Shown: positions 51,843 through 61,654 of the stretch, piece after piece
Layout: every line of letters begins with the position of its first letter
Position numbering within the stretch: position 1 is the first letter of the stretch
Assembly: GCA_902363595.1 (NCBI GenBank)
Contig: CABJAP010000004.1
Span: 62,001 to 126,000, forward strand
Origin: Clostridia bacterium
Lineage (GTDB): Bacteria; Bacillota; Clostridia; Peptostreptococcales; Anaerovoracaceae
DNA length: 64,000 nucleotides
Reading direction: 5' to 3'
Notes under the pieces: model-generated
Databases searched by the model: none
What the model saw: only the letters and a program-made list of their open reading frames with translations
Told to the model about the DNA's origin: nothing
Program-made: the position numbers and the translations under genes

Positions 51843-54365
51843 GTGAAATCATTGATCCTCAGATTAAAGCATCTAACTTGGCGCAGAGTGTTTAATAAGA
51901 TCGGACAGATTCTGTCAGGAATCATGCAAAGCTTCACCATTCGACCTGTTCCTCAGAAGAACTTGGAACTGATGAACAAGATTGAGAACATTGCCGGGAG
52001 TATCGCCGACTCCAATGGCAGCGCCTATTACAAAAAATCTGAACTGACCATCGGCATCCTTACGGATGAGTTCATGTATAACTACTATAAAGACGCTGCG
52101 GGATTTGTTGCCATTCCTTATGAGCACTATCAGGAATTTATCGACAATGCGGGGCTGGATATGGTCATGTATGTGAGCTGCTGGAGAGGGATGTACCAGA
52201 ACGACTGGTATGGAGATGAGCGGCACGGCCAAGTGCCCGAGCTGATTCGCTATGCCAATGAAAGGAACCTTACGACGGTTTTTCAGTCCATTGAGGATCC
52301 GACCAATTATGACCGCTATCTGCCCATTGCCAGAGAATGCGATTATATTTTCACCACCGATCAGGACTGTGTAAAGCGCTATCGGCAGGATACGGGAAAT
52401 CCCAATGCCTTTCTGCTGGAATACGGAGTAAATCCGCTGTTTCACAATCCCATTGGAATGAATCGAAAAAGAGCGATGGAGGATGTCTACGATTGCTCTA
52501 CCGTGTTCTTTGCCGGAAGCTGGATGGAGCGGTATAAAAAACGATGCAGGGATATCAACCTGTTGTTCAAAGGGGTCCTGGACAGCGGCCACAATTTGAT
52601 GATTGCCGACCGGAATACAGAGGTAACCCTTCCAGGATACCGGTTTCCAAGAAGATACCGACCTTCTGTCATACCCGCAGTGGATCATACCCTCTTGCAG
52701 AAAGTGCACAAGCTGTTTGATTTTAATGTGAATATCAATACGGTTCAGGACAGTCCGACCATGTGCGCCATGAGAGTGTACGAACTGCAGGCGCTGGGAT
52801 GCCTGATGCTTTCCAACTACTCCCTGGCGGTTTCTGAACGCTTTCCAGGGTTGTTTCTGATCAATCATTCCGAAGAAGTGGGAGAAATTCTGGATGGTTA
52901 TACCAGGGAAGAATTGTACCGGATGCAGATTGAGAATCTCCGGGCGGTGATGTCTGATAAAACAGTCTTTGAGCGGCTCAATACCATCTTTGAGAAGTGC
53001 GGCGTGGACCATCGGTTCCCAGCCCGCCGGGTAACCGTGCTGTGCAGCGAAAAAAGTCCGTCGATCCGCCGCATGTTCAATCAGCAGAGTTATGAAGAAA
53101 AAGTGCTGTTGACTGTGGAGGAGGATGAGAAATGCTCCAGTCCGGATGGGTTTGTCACCTGGTTTTGCGAGGACTACGAATATGGCCGCCATTATCTGAC
53201 GGATATGATGAATGCTTTCAAATACTGTGATGTGGATTTTGTCACAAAAGATCCGGAAGCAGAAGGCGAGGAATATGACTTTATCCGGCAAGCCGCAGAT
53301 CCGGCTCTTACGATCATGACAAGAGATGCTTATGAAAACATGCGAAAGCTGCAGAGCCAGTGGGCAGATGGAAGGGGCTTTAAGCTGGATCCCTTCGAAG
53401 TCAATGAAATTAAGCGGGTCACAGAGCAGGAAAAAGAAATCGCCGTCATTGTTCCAGTTTACAATAACGGCACATATCTGCAAGGACGGTGCTTCCGAAG
53501 CCTGATGCGAAGCAGTATCTTTGACAAAATGCAGATTTATCTGATCGACGACGGTTCCGATGACCCCTACACCCTGGATGCGATCCGGGATTTGGAGCGC
53601 CGGTATGATAATGTGACCGCCTATTTCTTTGAAACAGGCGGCAGCGGCAGTGCGGCAAGGCCGAGGAATAAAGGGGTGGAGCTGTCCAAAGAGCCATTTA
53701 TCACCTATTTGGATCCGGATAATGAAGCGATTAATGACGGCTATGCCAAGTTATATGACAAACTGATCCAGACAAATGCTGACATGGCCTTTGGCGCCAT
53801 TTTCATGAGGGCCACAGCAGATAAGTTGATGCGGATCGGCTATTTGTTCAAAGATCAGAAGATTGAGCAGCCAAAAGAGCTGCTGCTTTCAGAAAACTTC
53901 CGAAGCCAGAGTATCCAGGCATGCTTAATCCGGCGCGAGCTGATTACGGAAAACGGGCTGGAGAATCCAGTGGGCGCTTTTGGAGAAGACACCTGGTTCT
54001 TTCATGAGCTGATGCTGAATGCACAGACCGTCTATTATCTGAATGTGCCGATCCATACTTATTACGCTCAGCGGATGGATTCATCCATCAATGATGTGGG
54101 CGAGGGTTTCTTTCGCAAGTCTCTGATTTTAGAGGAATATCAAGTGGGGCGGCTCAGAGATTATGGTTTATTAGGGGAATACATTGAACGAAAATTGGAT
54201 TTCTTTGTAGTTAACTGGTATATCGATAAATTGCAGGATACCAGCCAGGAAGAGCGGAACGCGTGCATCCAAGTCATCGATCAGATCGTCCGGCTGTACG
54301 GGAAGACAATTGAAGACTATGCATGGCAATTGGAGGAGCAGGAAAGATGTTCATCAGAGACTTAA
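51843..54365 (+). CDS. two-domain glycosyltransferase (CgeB-like plus GT2)
   Basis: An 840-residue cytosolic enzyme. Residues about 60-400 form a GT-B-type domain of the CgeB/DUF3880 kind (LTIGILTDEFMYNYY, VFQSIEDPTNYDRYL, FFAGSWMERYKKRCRDI, RVYELQALGCLMLSNYSLAV). Residues about 530-800 form a GT2 domain (IAVIVPVYNNGTYLQ at 533, LIDDGSDD, GGSGSAARPRNKGVELS and the DxD-type LDPDNEA near 624). The same two modules occur in the 1384-residue protein at 55899. GTG 51843 follows AGGAGG. It likely builds alternating linkages of the polymer repeat. Confidence 0.85.
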   Translation: MKSLILRLKHLTWRRVFNKIGQILSGIMQSFTIRPVPQKNLELMNKIENIAGSIADSNGSAYYKKSELTIGILTDEFMYNYYKDAAGFVAIPYEHYQEFIDNAGLDMVMYVSCWRGMYQNDWYGDERHGQVPELIRYANERNLTTVFQSIEDPTNYDRYLPIARECDYIFTTDQDCVKRYRQDTGNPNAFLLEYGVNPLFHNPIGMNRKRAMEDVYDCSTVFFAGSWMERYKKRCRDINLLFKGVLDSGHNLMIADRNTEVTLPGYRFPRRYRPSVIPAVDHTLLQKVHKLFDFNVNINTVQDSPTMCAMRVYELQALGCLMLSNYSLAVSERFPGLFLINHSEEVGEILDGYTREELYRMQIENLRAVMSDKTVFERLNTIFEKCGVDHRFPARRVTVLCSEKSPSIRRMFNQQSYEEKVLLTVEEDEKCSSPDGFVTWFCEDYEYGRHYLTDMMNAFKYCDVDFVTKDPEAEGEEYDFIRQAADPALTIMTRDAYENMRKLQSQWADGRGFKLDPFEVNEIKRVTEQEKEIAVIVPVYNNGTYLQGRCFRSLMRSSIFDKMQIYLIDDGSDDPYTLDAIRDLERRYDNVTAYFFETGGSGSAARPRNKGVELSKEPFITYLDPDNEAINDGYAKLYDKLIQTNADMAFGAIFMRATADKLMRIGYLFKDQKIEQPKELLLSENFRSQSIQACLIRRELITENGLENPVGAFGEDTWFFHELMLNAQTVYYLNVPIHTYYAQRMDSSINDVGEGFFRKSLILEEYQVGRLRDYGLLGEYIERKLDFFVVNWYIDKLQDTSQEERNACIQVIDQIVRLYGKTIEDYAWQLEEQERCSSET

Positions 54366-55123
54366 AACGATATTCAAAATATGCGACTTACTCGGCAGTT
54401 TCCGAATTAAAATCCCAAGTGGCGGGGTCGTATTTGGGCTGGATGTGGTGGGTGCTGGACCCGCTGCTGTTTATGCTGGTCTATACCTTTGTCGCGGCCT
54501 ATATCTTTGGGTGCGAGGTGGATAATTTTCCCTTGTTTGTTTTTTTGGGCCTCACGGTCTGGAATTTTTTTGGCTCGACAGTGGAGGGGTGTGTCGGGAT
54601 CATCAATTCCTATTCGGCAGTTACGAAAAAGGCATATATCCCTAAATTCATTCTGGTTCTGATGAAGCAGTTCGAAAATTTGATTAAGATGCTTATTAGT
54701 GTTGGGATTTCCCTGGTTACGATTATCGTTCTTCAGATTCCGGTTACGCTGAACCTTTTGGCTTGTATTCCAATCTTACTCGTGTATTTTGTACTGTCCT
54801 TTGGTGTGGGTACCATCTGCGCCTATCTGGGAGTCTTTGTTTCGGATTTGAGCCATGTCATCTCCATTTTTATGCGCTTTTTATTTTATTTGTCTGCGGT
54901 TTTTTATCCACTGGATCGGTTTGGAGAAGGGCTTTTGAATATCTACAACATGATCTGTCCCACCGGATTTATTATCGTACAGTTCCGAAACGTCATGATG
55001 TATGGCTTTGGAGCGGATTATTTCCGGCTGTTTTACTGGCTGATTATCGGACTTATGCTGAGTGTTGTGGGAGTTTCCCTGCTGTATCGTGGAGAAAAGG
55101 ATTTTATGAAGGTGGTGTTCTAA
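54347..55123 (+). CDS. ABC-2 type polysaccharide exporter permease (Wzm/TagG-like)
   Basis: 258 residues with six helices. The N-terminus DLKRYSKYATYSAVSELKSQ and the YLGWMWWVLDPLLFMLVYTF segment are typical of TagG/Wzm permeases, as is YLSAVFYPLD late in the protein. It carries lipid-linked polymer across the membrane with the ATPase encoded next. ATG 54347 is chosen for GGAGGAGCAGGAAAG before it; overlap with the preceding gene is 19 bases, and with the ATPase one base (TAATG). Confidence 0.9.
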   Translation: MFIRDLKRYSKYATYSAVSELKSQVAGSYLGWMWWVLDPLLFMLVYTFVAAYIFGCEVDNFPLFVFLGLTVWNFFGSTVEGCVGIINSYSAVTKKAYIPKFILVLMKQFENLIKMLISVGISLVTIIVLQIPVTLNLLACIPILLVYFVLSFGVGTICAYLGVFVSDLSHVISIFMRFLFYLSAVFYPLDRFGEGLLNIYNMICPTGFIIVQFRNVMMYGFGADYFRLFYWLIIGLMLSVVGVSLLYRGEKDFMKVVF

Positions 55124-55884
55124 TGAATGGAATTGATACGGAGCTGGCAATTGATGTAAAGAATGTAACCATTGCCTACCGCAATACGACAGCGGTCAAT
55201 TATCGGATATTTTTGAAAAATATGCTCAAGTCCAGAAAAAAACGGCTTTCCGCCGGCAGTGCCTTTCAGGCAGTAAAAAATGTTTCTTTTAATGTCCGTA
55301 AGGGAGAAACCATCGGCATTGTTGGTGAAAACGGTTCTGGAAAAAGCACGCTGCTTGGTGCGATTGCCGGGGTTTACGGAGTAGATAAAGGGCGGATTAC
55401 CGTCCGCAGCGACCACTGCTCGCTGCTTTCCCTGGGAACCGGATTTCAGTCTCGGCTTTCCGGATATCAGAATATCTTCTTGTCCGGATATGCCATGGGA
55501 TTCAGCAAGGAGGAAATTCTGGCGTCCCTCGACGAAATCATTGAATTTTCCGAGCTGGGGGATTTTATTCAAAAACCGGTAAAAACCTATTCCAGCGGCA
55601 TGTACTCTAAACTGGCCTTTTCCATCAGTTCGGTTCTGACGCCGGAGATTTTGCTGGTAGATGAAATCTTGTCGGTTGGTGATATTCGATTTCGCCAAAA
55701 AAGTTATGCCAAAATGAAACAGATGATTACGGATGAGCATCGTAGTGTCATCATCGTCAATCACTCGACGGAAAGTCTGAGGGGCCTATGCAGTCGGATT
55801 TTGTGGCTCCATCAGGGTGAAGGAAAGATGTTTGGGGAGACGGATGAAGTGCTGGATGCGTATCGGAAGTTTATGGTGGGATGA
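55123..55884 (+). CDS. polysaccharide exporter ATPase (Wzt/TagH-like)
   Basis: 253-residue ABC ATPase. Walker A GENGSGKST (near 67), signature YSSGMYSKL (near 156), Walker B ILLVDEIL (near 175) and a switch His in IVNHSTES. FQSRLSGYQNIFLSGYAMGF is the segment typical of Wzt/TagH. It has no C-terminal carbohydrate-binding domain, so it does not read a capped chain end as Wzt of E. coli O9a does. It begins within the stop of the permease gene. Confidence 0.9.
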   Translation: MNGIDTELAIDVKNVTIAYRNTTAVNYRIFLKNMLKSRKKRLSAGSAFQAVKNVSFNVRKGETIGIVGENGSGKSTLLGAIAGVYGVDKGRITVRSDHCSLLSLGTGFQSRLSGYQNIFLSGYAMGFSKEEILASLDEIIEFSELGDFIQKPVKTYSSGMYSKLAFSISSVLTPEILLVDEILSVGDIRFRQKSYAKMKQMITDEHRSVIIVNHSTESLRGLCSRILWLHQGEGKMFGETDEVLDAYRKFMVG

Positions 55885-55898
55885 GGAGTGTAACGTAT

Positions 55899-58800
55899 AT
55901 GGAAACAAAATATTTTGATCGGATTAGTGAAGGCTATAAAGGTGAACTGGGAACAGAGGTCATGGAACAAGCAAGAAAACGAATTGACTGGATTTGTGCA
56001 AAAAGTCAAGGGGAAGCAATCCTTGATATTGGATGCTCACAGGGAATCATATCGATTCTGCTGGGGCGCCGCGGAAAAAAGGTGCTGGGAATTGATAGTG
56101 AAATCAGCAGAATTCAGTATGCAGAAAAAGAACTTGAAGAAGATCCTGAATTGAAAGAAACAGTGAGGTTTCTGTGTGATGATTTTCTTAACTGCAAATT
56201 CGAAGAGAAGTTTGACTGTATTATAATGGGCGAATTTTTAGAACATGTTTTTGATCCCATTCTATTTTTGGATAAAGCCATGAGTCTCCTGAAAGAGAAC
56301 GGAAGACTTATTGTAACCGTTCCTTTTGGCATAAATCCGTTCCCGGATCATAAGCGGACCTATTATTTCACAGAACTGTTTTATCAAATCAATGAAAGAA
56401 TCTGTGTTAATGATGTGTGCTTTTTTGGCGGATGGATAGGTTTTGCTGCAGATAAAAAAATCCAGGGTAATGGTATAGACATTAATCGTGATTTGGTCCG
56501 AAAATTGGAGAACAGCTTTTTTTACGTGGAAAACAGAAAACAGATTAGGATTGATCAATTGGCATCGCAGTGTGATGAAATCAAAGTAAAGCTGGCAGCA
56601 GCAAATCAACAGGTGGAACAATTAAAAAAGAAGGCTTCTGAGTTAGACGAAAAAACGGAAGCTGTAAGCGAATTAGCCTCCAAATTACAAAAAGTGTCTT
56701 GGGAAGCGGAGCGTTATAAAAATGAAAGCGCTTCTAAGGAGGCAGTTCTTTCGATCATGAATCAAGAACTGGAAACGGCAAGAACTTATATAAAAGACCT
56801 CAACAAAGATAAAGAGGAAAAGGATGTTAAGCTTGCGGGGCTTTATGAAGAACTGGAGCGGGCTGAAAAAAGGCTTCGTCTGATGTCGCAAACGATGTCA
56901 GATATACAGATAGAGCGAGAACAAAAAAAGCAAGCAGTTGAAAGATTAAGCGCAATCAATAAAAAATTACAGCATGAATTGAAAGCCGCATATAGTGATC
57001 TCAATAGTGCCGAGGAGACGATAAAAAATCTGACAGCAGGGAATGCGGAGCGGGATATAAAAATTGAAAAAATCCATAAAGAATTACAGAAGACTAGAGA
57101 AGACTTTGATGCAACTACTATAGAACTGAGTTCCAGACAGATGGAACTAAATGAAATCAAGGCCGATTTAACAGCAAAGGAAGAGATAATAAAAAAATAT
57201 GAGAAAGAAATAGATAATATAAATTCGAAATTCATACGAGAAAAGAAAAATCTGCAAACTGAAAAGGCTTCCTTGGATCGAAAATGCAAAGAAATGAATG
57301 CATTGTTATATAAAGCAAAAAAATTGAACACTGCTTATGAGCGGCTCGTGGAAGTTAAAGTATATAACTATTTAAGGCATCTAAAAAGAAACTTAATGCG
57401 AAGGCTGAAGAAGGAAACCGAAGAAGAATTAAGTGTTGAATCTAATAACGCAACGCAACATAGCACAGAGTCTAGCAGAATAGCAGAAGAAGATTTTTTC
57501 AGTGAACGCAGAATAAAAGAAATAGAGCATGAAGCAGAATATTCAAGACTATTAAAAAAAGCAGAATTAATTCCAGATAGCAATGGTCAACGGTATTATA
57601 AAAAGTTAGACATAAAAATAGGAATTATATGCGATCAGATTTTTTATGATTCTGTTTATAGTGCGGCTGACTTCATATATATATCGCCAGACAATTGGGA
57701 AGATATACTTGATGAAATAGACTATTTACTCATCGTGAGTACTTGGAACGGCTTGCATAATAACGAGTGGTCCGGTATAGCTACGGAAGGAACGAATAGG
57801 CGTAAAAGAGCAAACGAAATTATTAAAAATGCAAGGAAAAGAGCTGTTCCTACGATTTTTTACTCTAAAGAAGACCCAGGACATTATAATGACTATCTTT
57901 CTATAGCCAAACAATGTGACTATATTTTTACCACAGAAATTGATGTAGTTGAGGCATATAAGCAGGATTGCGGCAATGAAAATGTTTTTCCGCTACAATT
58001 TGGGATAAACCCGGTATTCCATAATCCTATTGGCATAAAAAATATAGAGAAGGAAAAAGGCGTAATCTTCTCAGGCTCATGGATGAAAAGAATGGCAAAT
58101 AGATGTAGTGATTTGTCGATACTCTTTGATGGACTTATAAAAGAGGATATTGAATTAAAAATTATAGATAGAAATTATGACTTTCATTCCGATGAAAGAT
58201 ATGCATATCCTGAAAAGTATTTTCGCTACGCATATAAAAGTATATCACATGACAAATTACAAAAGGTGCATAAGCTTTTTAACTGGGCAATCAATATAAA
58301 TAATATAAAATACAGTCAAACTATGTTTGCTAATAGAGTTTATGAGCTTCAAGCATGTGGAAATCTTTTATTATCAAACTATAGTGTAGGTGTTAACAGT
58401 TGTTCGCCTACTGTGTTTTTGATATTTAATGAAGATGAAATAAAAAATATAATAAAAAACATGAACGAAGAAGAAATCTATGAGCATCAAATTTTTGGCA
58501 TTCGCTCTGTAATGAATAGGCATACTTGTTATGAACGAATGTTTGAAATGATGAGTCATATTGAAGATACTTTGCCATTGAGGACTAAACGTAGTGTTGC
58601 AGTTATTGTGGAGAAAAAATCACAATGTCTTATTGACATGTTTAACTGTCAAACTTATGAGGATAAAGTTCTGCTTCATATAAATGATATCACTGATGAG
58701 AGCCTAAAAGATATAGATATCATTACATTTTTCAGTGATGAAGTAGAATATGGGGCATTTTATTTAGAAGATATGATTAATGGTTTTAAATATACTGATT

Positions 58801-60035
58801 CCGATTATATAACAAAACACACATATATTAAAAACGGAAGATTGGTTGGAACAGGGGAAGAACATTCTTATACCACTAGAATGAATAACAAATACATGAC
58901 AGTCTTTTGGAAAAAGTCTTTTGAGGTAGAGAAATTGATAAAGTTAAATGGCGTACAAGACATTCCAAAAGGTTACTGCATTGATCATTTTAATTGCCGC
59001 CAAATTACTTCAGAAGATAAGTCTGACCGCAACTATAAATTATCTGTAATTATACCGATTTATAATAATGGAAACCATTTATACGGAAAGGCTTTTTCAA
59101 GTTTAATGCGTAGCTCTATGTTTGATGATATGGAAATCATTATGGTTGACGACGGCTCAACAGATGAGTTCACACCGAAAATGATCAATTATCTTAGTAA
59201 GCAGTATCATAATATAAAAACCTTTTTCTTTAATGATGGTGGAAGTGGATCTGCATCTCGGCCAAGAAATAAAGGTGTTGAACTGTCAACTGCAGAATAT
59301 ATAACGTTCTTAGATCCGGATAACGAAGCAGTCAATGATGCCTATTACAAACTATATCAGAAAATAAGTGGAAAGAACTGTGATTTTATTTGCGGTAGTT
59401 CTATGTATGCTGGTGAAAAATGTTGGGTTTCGGATTTTTATAAATCTTATATGCATAAGAGATATAAAAACGGTATTGTAAGAAGTCGTGGTGGAAAAAG
59501 ACTTTTAGTGGATACAAATTTTTCGGGAATAAGTATGCAGGCGGCTATAGTCAAAAAGCAATTTATAAAACAGAATAATTTGTATCAGATTAATGGTGCG
59601 GCAGGGGAAGATACTTTGTCATCATGGGAATGGTTTACATGCGCAGATACTTTTGAAATAAATAGTACGATGGCTCATATCTATTATGCTGCGAGAAGTG
59701 GTTCGGTTGTAAATAGTATTAGTATATCATTTTATGAAAAATATTTTGCAATAGAAGAACCAAGAAAATCCTTTCTTGAACAACATGGATTACTTAATGA
59801 CTATATGAATAAGAAGTTTAACTCATATTATGAAAATTGGACGCTGCAACATCTGATCTATTTAAAAGAAAGTGATATTGAAGCATCAGTCAAAATAGTT
59901 AAAAAAATTTTTGATTTGTATAGGGATAACTACAATGGCAAAAGTGAGATAATAAATCATTTTGCAGAACTGTGTGATAGAAAAGAACTTACAAAAGCGC
60001 AGGAGTACATTAAAAGTGTTTTCCTGAAGAATTAG
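55899..60035 (+). CDS. methyltransferase - coiled coil - CgeB-like - GT2 fusion enzyme
   Basis: About 1378 residues in four parts. 1-200: class I SAM methyltransferase (ILDIGCSQGIISILLG near 42, IIMGEFLEHVFDP, LKENGRLIVTVPFG). About 220-487: long heptad-rich coiled coil. About 552-900: CgeB-like GT-B domain (IKIGIICDQIFYDSVYS, TIFYSKEDPGHYNDYL, IFSGSWMKRMANRCSDL). About 1045-1300: GT2 domain (LSVIIPIYNNGNHLYG, MVDDGSTDEF, GGSGSASRPRNKGVELS, LDPDNEA near 1138). The second half parallels the 840-residue enzyme at 51843. The start is 55899 (GAGGAG upstream) or 55881 (ATGA overlap). The 3' half is more AT-rich. It may extend and cap the polymer. Confidence 0.85.
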   Translation: METKYFDRISEGYKGELGTEVMEQARKRIDWICAKSQGEAILDIGCSQGIISILLGRRGKKVLGIDSEISRIQYAEKELEEDPELKETVRFLCDDFLNCKFEEKFDCIIMGEFLEHVFDPILFLDKAMSLLKENGRLIVTVPFGINPFPDHKRTYYFTELFYQINERICVNDVCFFGGWIGFAADKKIQGNGIDINRDLVRKLENSFFYVENRKQIRIDQLASQCDEIKVKLAAANQQVEQLKKKASELDEKTEAVSELASKLQKVSWEAERYKNESASKEAVLSIMNQELETARTYIKDLNKDKEEKDVKLAGLYEELERAEKRLRLMSQTMSDIQIEREQKKQAVERLSAINKKLQHELKAAYSDLNSAEETIKNLTAGNAERDIKIEKIHKELQKTREDFDATTIELSSRQMELNEIKADLTAKEEIIKKYEKEIDNINSKFIREKKNLQTEKASLDRKCKEMNALLYKAKKLNTAYERLVEVKVYNYLRHLKRNLMRRLKKETEEELSVESNNATQHSTESSRIAEEDFFSERRIKEIEHEAEYSRLLKKAELIPDSNGQRYYKKLDIKIGIICDQIFYDSVYSAADFIYISPDNWEDILDEIDYLLIVSTWNGLHNNEWSGIATEGTNRRKRANEIIKNARKRAVPTIFYSKEDPGHYNDYLSIAKQCDYIFTTEIDVVEAYKQDCGNENVFPLQFGINPVFHNPIGIKNIEKEKGVIFSGSWMKRMANRCSDLSILFDGLIKEDIELKIIDRNYDFHSDERYAYPEKYFRYAYKSISHDKLQKVHKLFNWAININNIKYSQTMFANRVYELQACGNLLLSNYSVGVNSCSPTVFLIFNEDEIKNIIKNMNEEEIYEHQIFGIRSVMNRHTCYERMFEMMSHIEDTLPLRTKRSVAVIVEKKSQCLIDMFNCQTYEDKVLLHINDITDESLKDIDIITFFSDEVEYGAFYLEDMINGFKYTDSDYITKHTYIKNGRLVGTGEEHSYTTRMNNKYMTVFWKKSFEVEKLIKLNGVQDIPKGYCIDHFNCRQITSEDKSDRNYKLSVIIPIYNNGNHLYGKAFSSLMRSSMFDDMEIIMVDDGSTDEFTPKMINYLSKQYHNIKTFFFNDGGSGSASRPRNKGVELSTAEYITFLDPDNEAVNDAYYKLYQKISGKNCDFICGSSMYAGEKCWVSDFYKSYMHKRYKNGIVRSRGGKRLLVDTNFSGISMQAAIVKKQFIKQNNLYQINGAAGEDTLSSWEWFTCADTFEINSTMAHIYYAARSGSVVNSISISFYEKYFAIEEPRKSFLEQHGLLNDYMNKKFNSYYENWTLQHLIYLKESDIEASVKIVKKIFDLYRDNYNGKSEIINHFAELCDRKELTKAQEYIKSVFLKN

Positions 60036-60140
60036 ATGGCTTCAAAAACTCCGGAAGCTACTACATTATGATAGACTTTGGTGAAAATCAAATGTATAGC
60101 TTTAAGCGGATTATGATAAAAGAACACTGAGGAGAGACTA

Positions 60141-60839
60141 ATGCAAAGCAATATGGAAAAGAGCGAAACTGCATATATTGCGGCAACTGCGCAAATAGGA
60201 GAAGACTGCGTCATAGGCAAGGATGTGGTGATACACCACAATGTCATACTCTATCCGGGGACAAAGGTTGGCGCCGGGACAGAGATTTTTGACGGCGCCG
60301 TGATTGGCAGGCCGCCCAAAGGTGCCGGGAATCTGGTGCATGAAATAGAAAAGACCTTTATCCCAGTAGAAATTGGAGAAAGCTGCGTTATTGGATGCAA
60401 TGCAGTGATATATGCGTCAAATAAGATAGGAGATAATGTTCTTATAGGAGACTGTGCTTCCTTGCGTGAAGGCTGCGAGATAGGAAACAATGTTGTATTC
60501 TCGCGATTATGTACCACAAATCATCATGTGGTCATAAAAAACGACGCCAAAATTCTTGATGCGACACATATTACTTCTAGAACCATTATTGAAGAGGAAG
60601 TCTTTGTGGGTACAGGTGTAAATACGACCAATGATAACCGGATGACAATACGAGGGAGCGAAGTTGGGGAAGCAAATGTTATAGTTCTTAAACGTGGATG
60701 CAAAATTGGTTCAGGAGCAACACTGTTGCCCAATGTAAAAATAGGAGAGTATGCAATTGTAGGCGCAGGTTCTGTTGTAACGAAAAATGTTGAGGAAAAA
60801 AGTAAAGTAATGGGGGCACCAGCTATTATAAAAGGATAG
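60141..60839 (+). CDS. hexapeptide-repeat acyltransferase
   Basis: 232 residues of left-handed beta-helix type, with hexapeptide turns such as AQIGEDCVIGKDVVIHHNV, IGDNVLIGDCASLREGCEIG and CKIGSGATLLPNVKIGEYAI. The TTNHHVVI segment carries a likely catalytic His. It resembles sugar-nucleotide N- or O-acetyltransferases (WbpD/LpxA-like layout), probably decorating the polymer or its precursor. GAGGAGAG precedes the ATG. The 105-base gap before it has no other feature. Confidence 0.8.
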   Translation: MQSNMEKSETAYIAATAQIGEDCVIGKDVVIHHNVILYPGTKVGAGTEIFDGAVIGRPPKGAGNLVHEIEKTFIPVEIGESCVIGCNAVIYASNKIGDNVLIGDCASLREGCEIGNNVVFSRLCTTNHHVVIKNDAKILDATHITSRTIIEEEVFVGTGVNTTNDNRMTIRGSEVGEANVIVLKRGCKIGSGATLLPNVKIGEYAIVGAGSVVTKNVEEKSKVMGAPAIIKG

Positions 60840-60846
60840 ATGTCAT

Positions 60847-61629
60847 ATGAAAGAATTATTACATAAACTCGAAAAAGCAAGAAAAATTTTAGAAACCAAA
60901 AATATGATCTGCATCACGTCGGATTTGGATTGGGCGTCAGAATATGCAGCTCGTAAAGCCTTTGAATACTTTGATGAGAATCAGGTGAAAGTTACGGCAT
61001 TTGTGACCAACCCCAACCCTGCAGTGGACGAATACGCAGAAAAAGGAACAATCAGGCTGGGCATTCATCCTAACTTTATGCATGGAAGCAGCCAGGGAAG
61101 AAGTTATGATGAGGTAATTGATTATTGTTTCAAACTAGTGCCGGAGGCGGACTGTTTCAGGGCGCATCGTTACTATGATGTTAATGACACGATGGACAAG
61201 CTTACAAAACGAGGCATTCTTTACGAATCAAATGTATGCACCCTTATGGATATCGTGCCGCCGTTTCTTCATCGCTCAAAAACCATCAGTTTTCCGATCT
61301 TTTGGGAGGACGGAGCTTTCTTATATTATTCAAAGGACTTTGACTTTTCCCTTATGAAAAAACAGCTGCTGTCGCCAGGGCTGAAGGTGATCAATATCCA
61401 TCCGATGCACCTGCTGCTCAATACGCCGTATTTTTCATATACAAGAGAAATTAAAGACAGGCTGACCAGAGCAGAATGGAATCAGATGGACGAGTCTGCG
61501 ATACAGAAACTTTCTTATCAGGGGGAAGGTATCGCAGACTATATTGACAAGATTATGGAGACGATATCAGTCAACAACTTAGAGACGGCTTTTTTAGAAG
61601 AAATTTACCAATGGATCCTTTCCCTTTAA
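60847..61629 (+). CDS. polysaccharide deacetylase-like protein
   Basis: 260 residues with a NodB-like pattern: MICITSDLDWASEYA (catalytic and metal Asp), RLGIHPNFMHGS (metal His), DCFRAHRYYDVN (Arg) and KVINIHPMHLLLN (late His). No signal peptide, so it would act in the cytosol on a precursor, lipid-linked sugar or polymer. It follows the acyltransferase by seven bases; the two may set the acylation pattern. Confidence 0.82.
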   Translation: MKELLHKLEKARKILETKNMICITSDLDWASEYAARKAFEYFDENQVKVTAFVTNPNPAVDEYAEKGTIRLGIHPNFMHGSSQGRSYDEVIDYCFKLVPEADCFRAHRYYDVNDTMDKLTKRGILYESNVCTLMDIVPPFLHRSKTISFPIFWEDGAFLYYSKDFDFSLMKKQLLSPGLKVINIHPMHLLLNTPYFSYTREIKDRLTRAEWNQMDESAIQKLSYQGEGIADYIDKIMETISVNNLETAFLEEIYQWILSL

Positions 61630-61654
61630 TAAAAAATAAAAAAAGTAGAAAACA

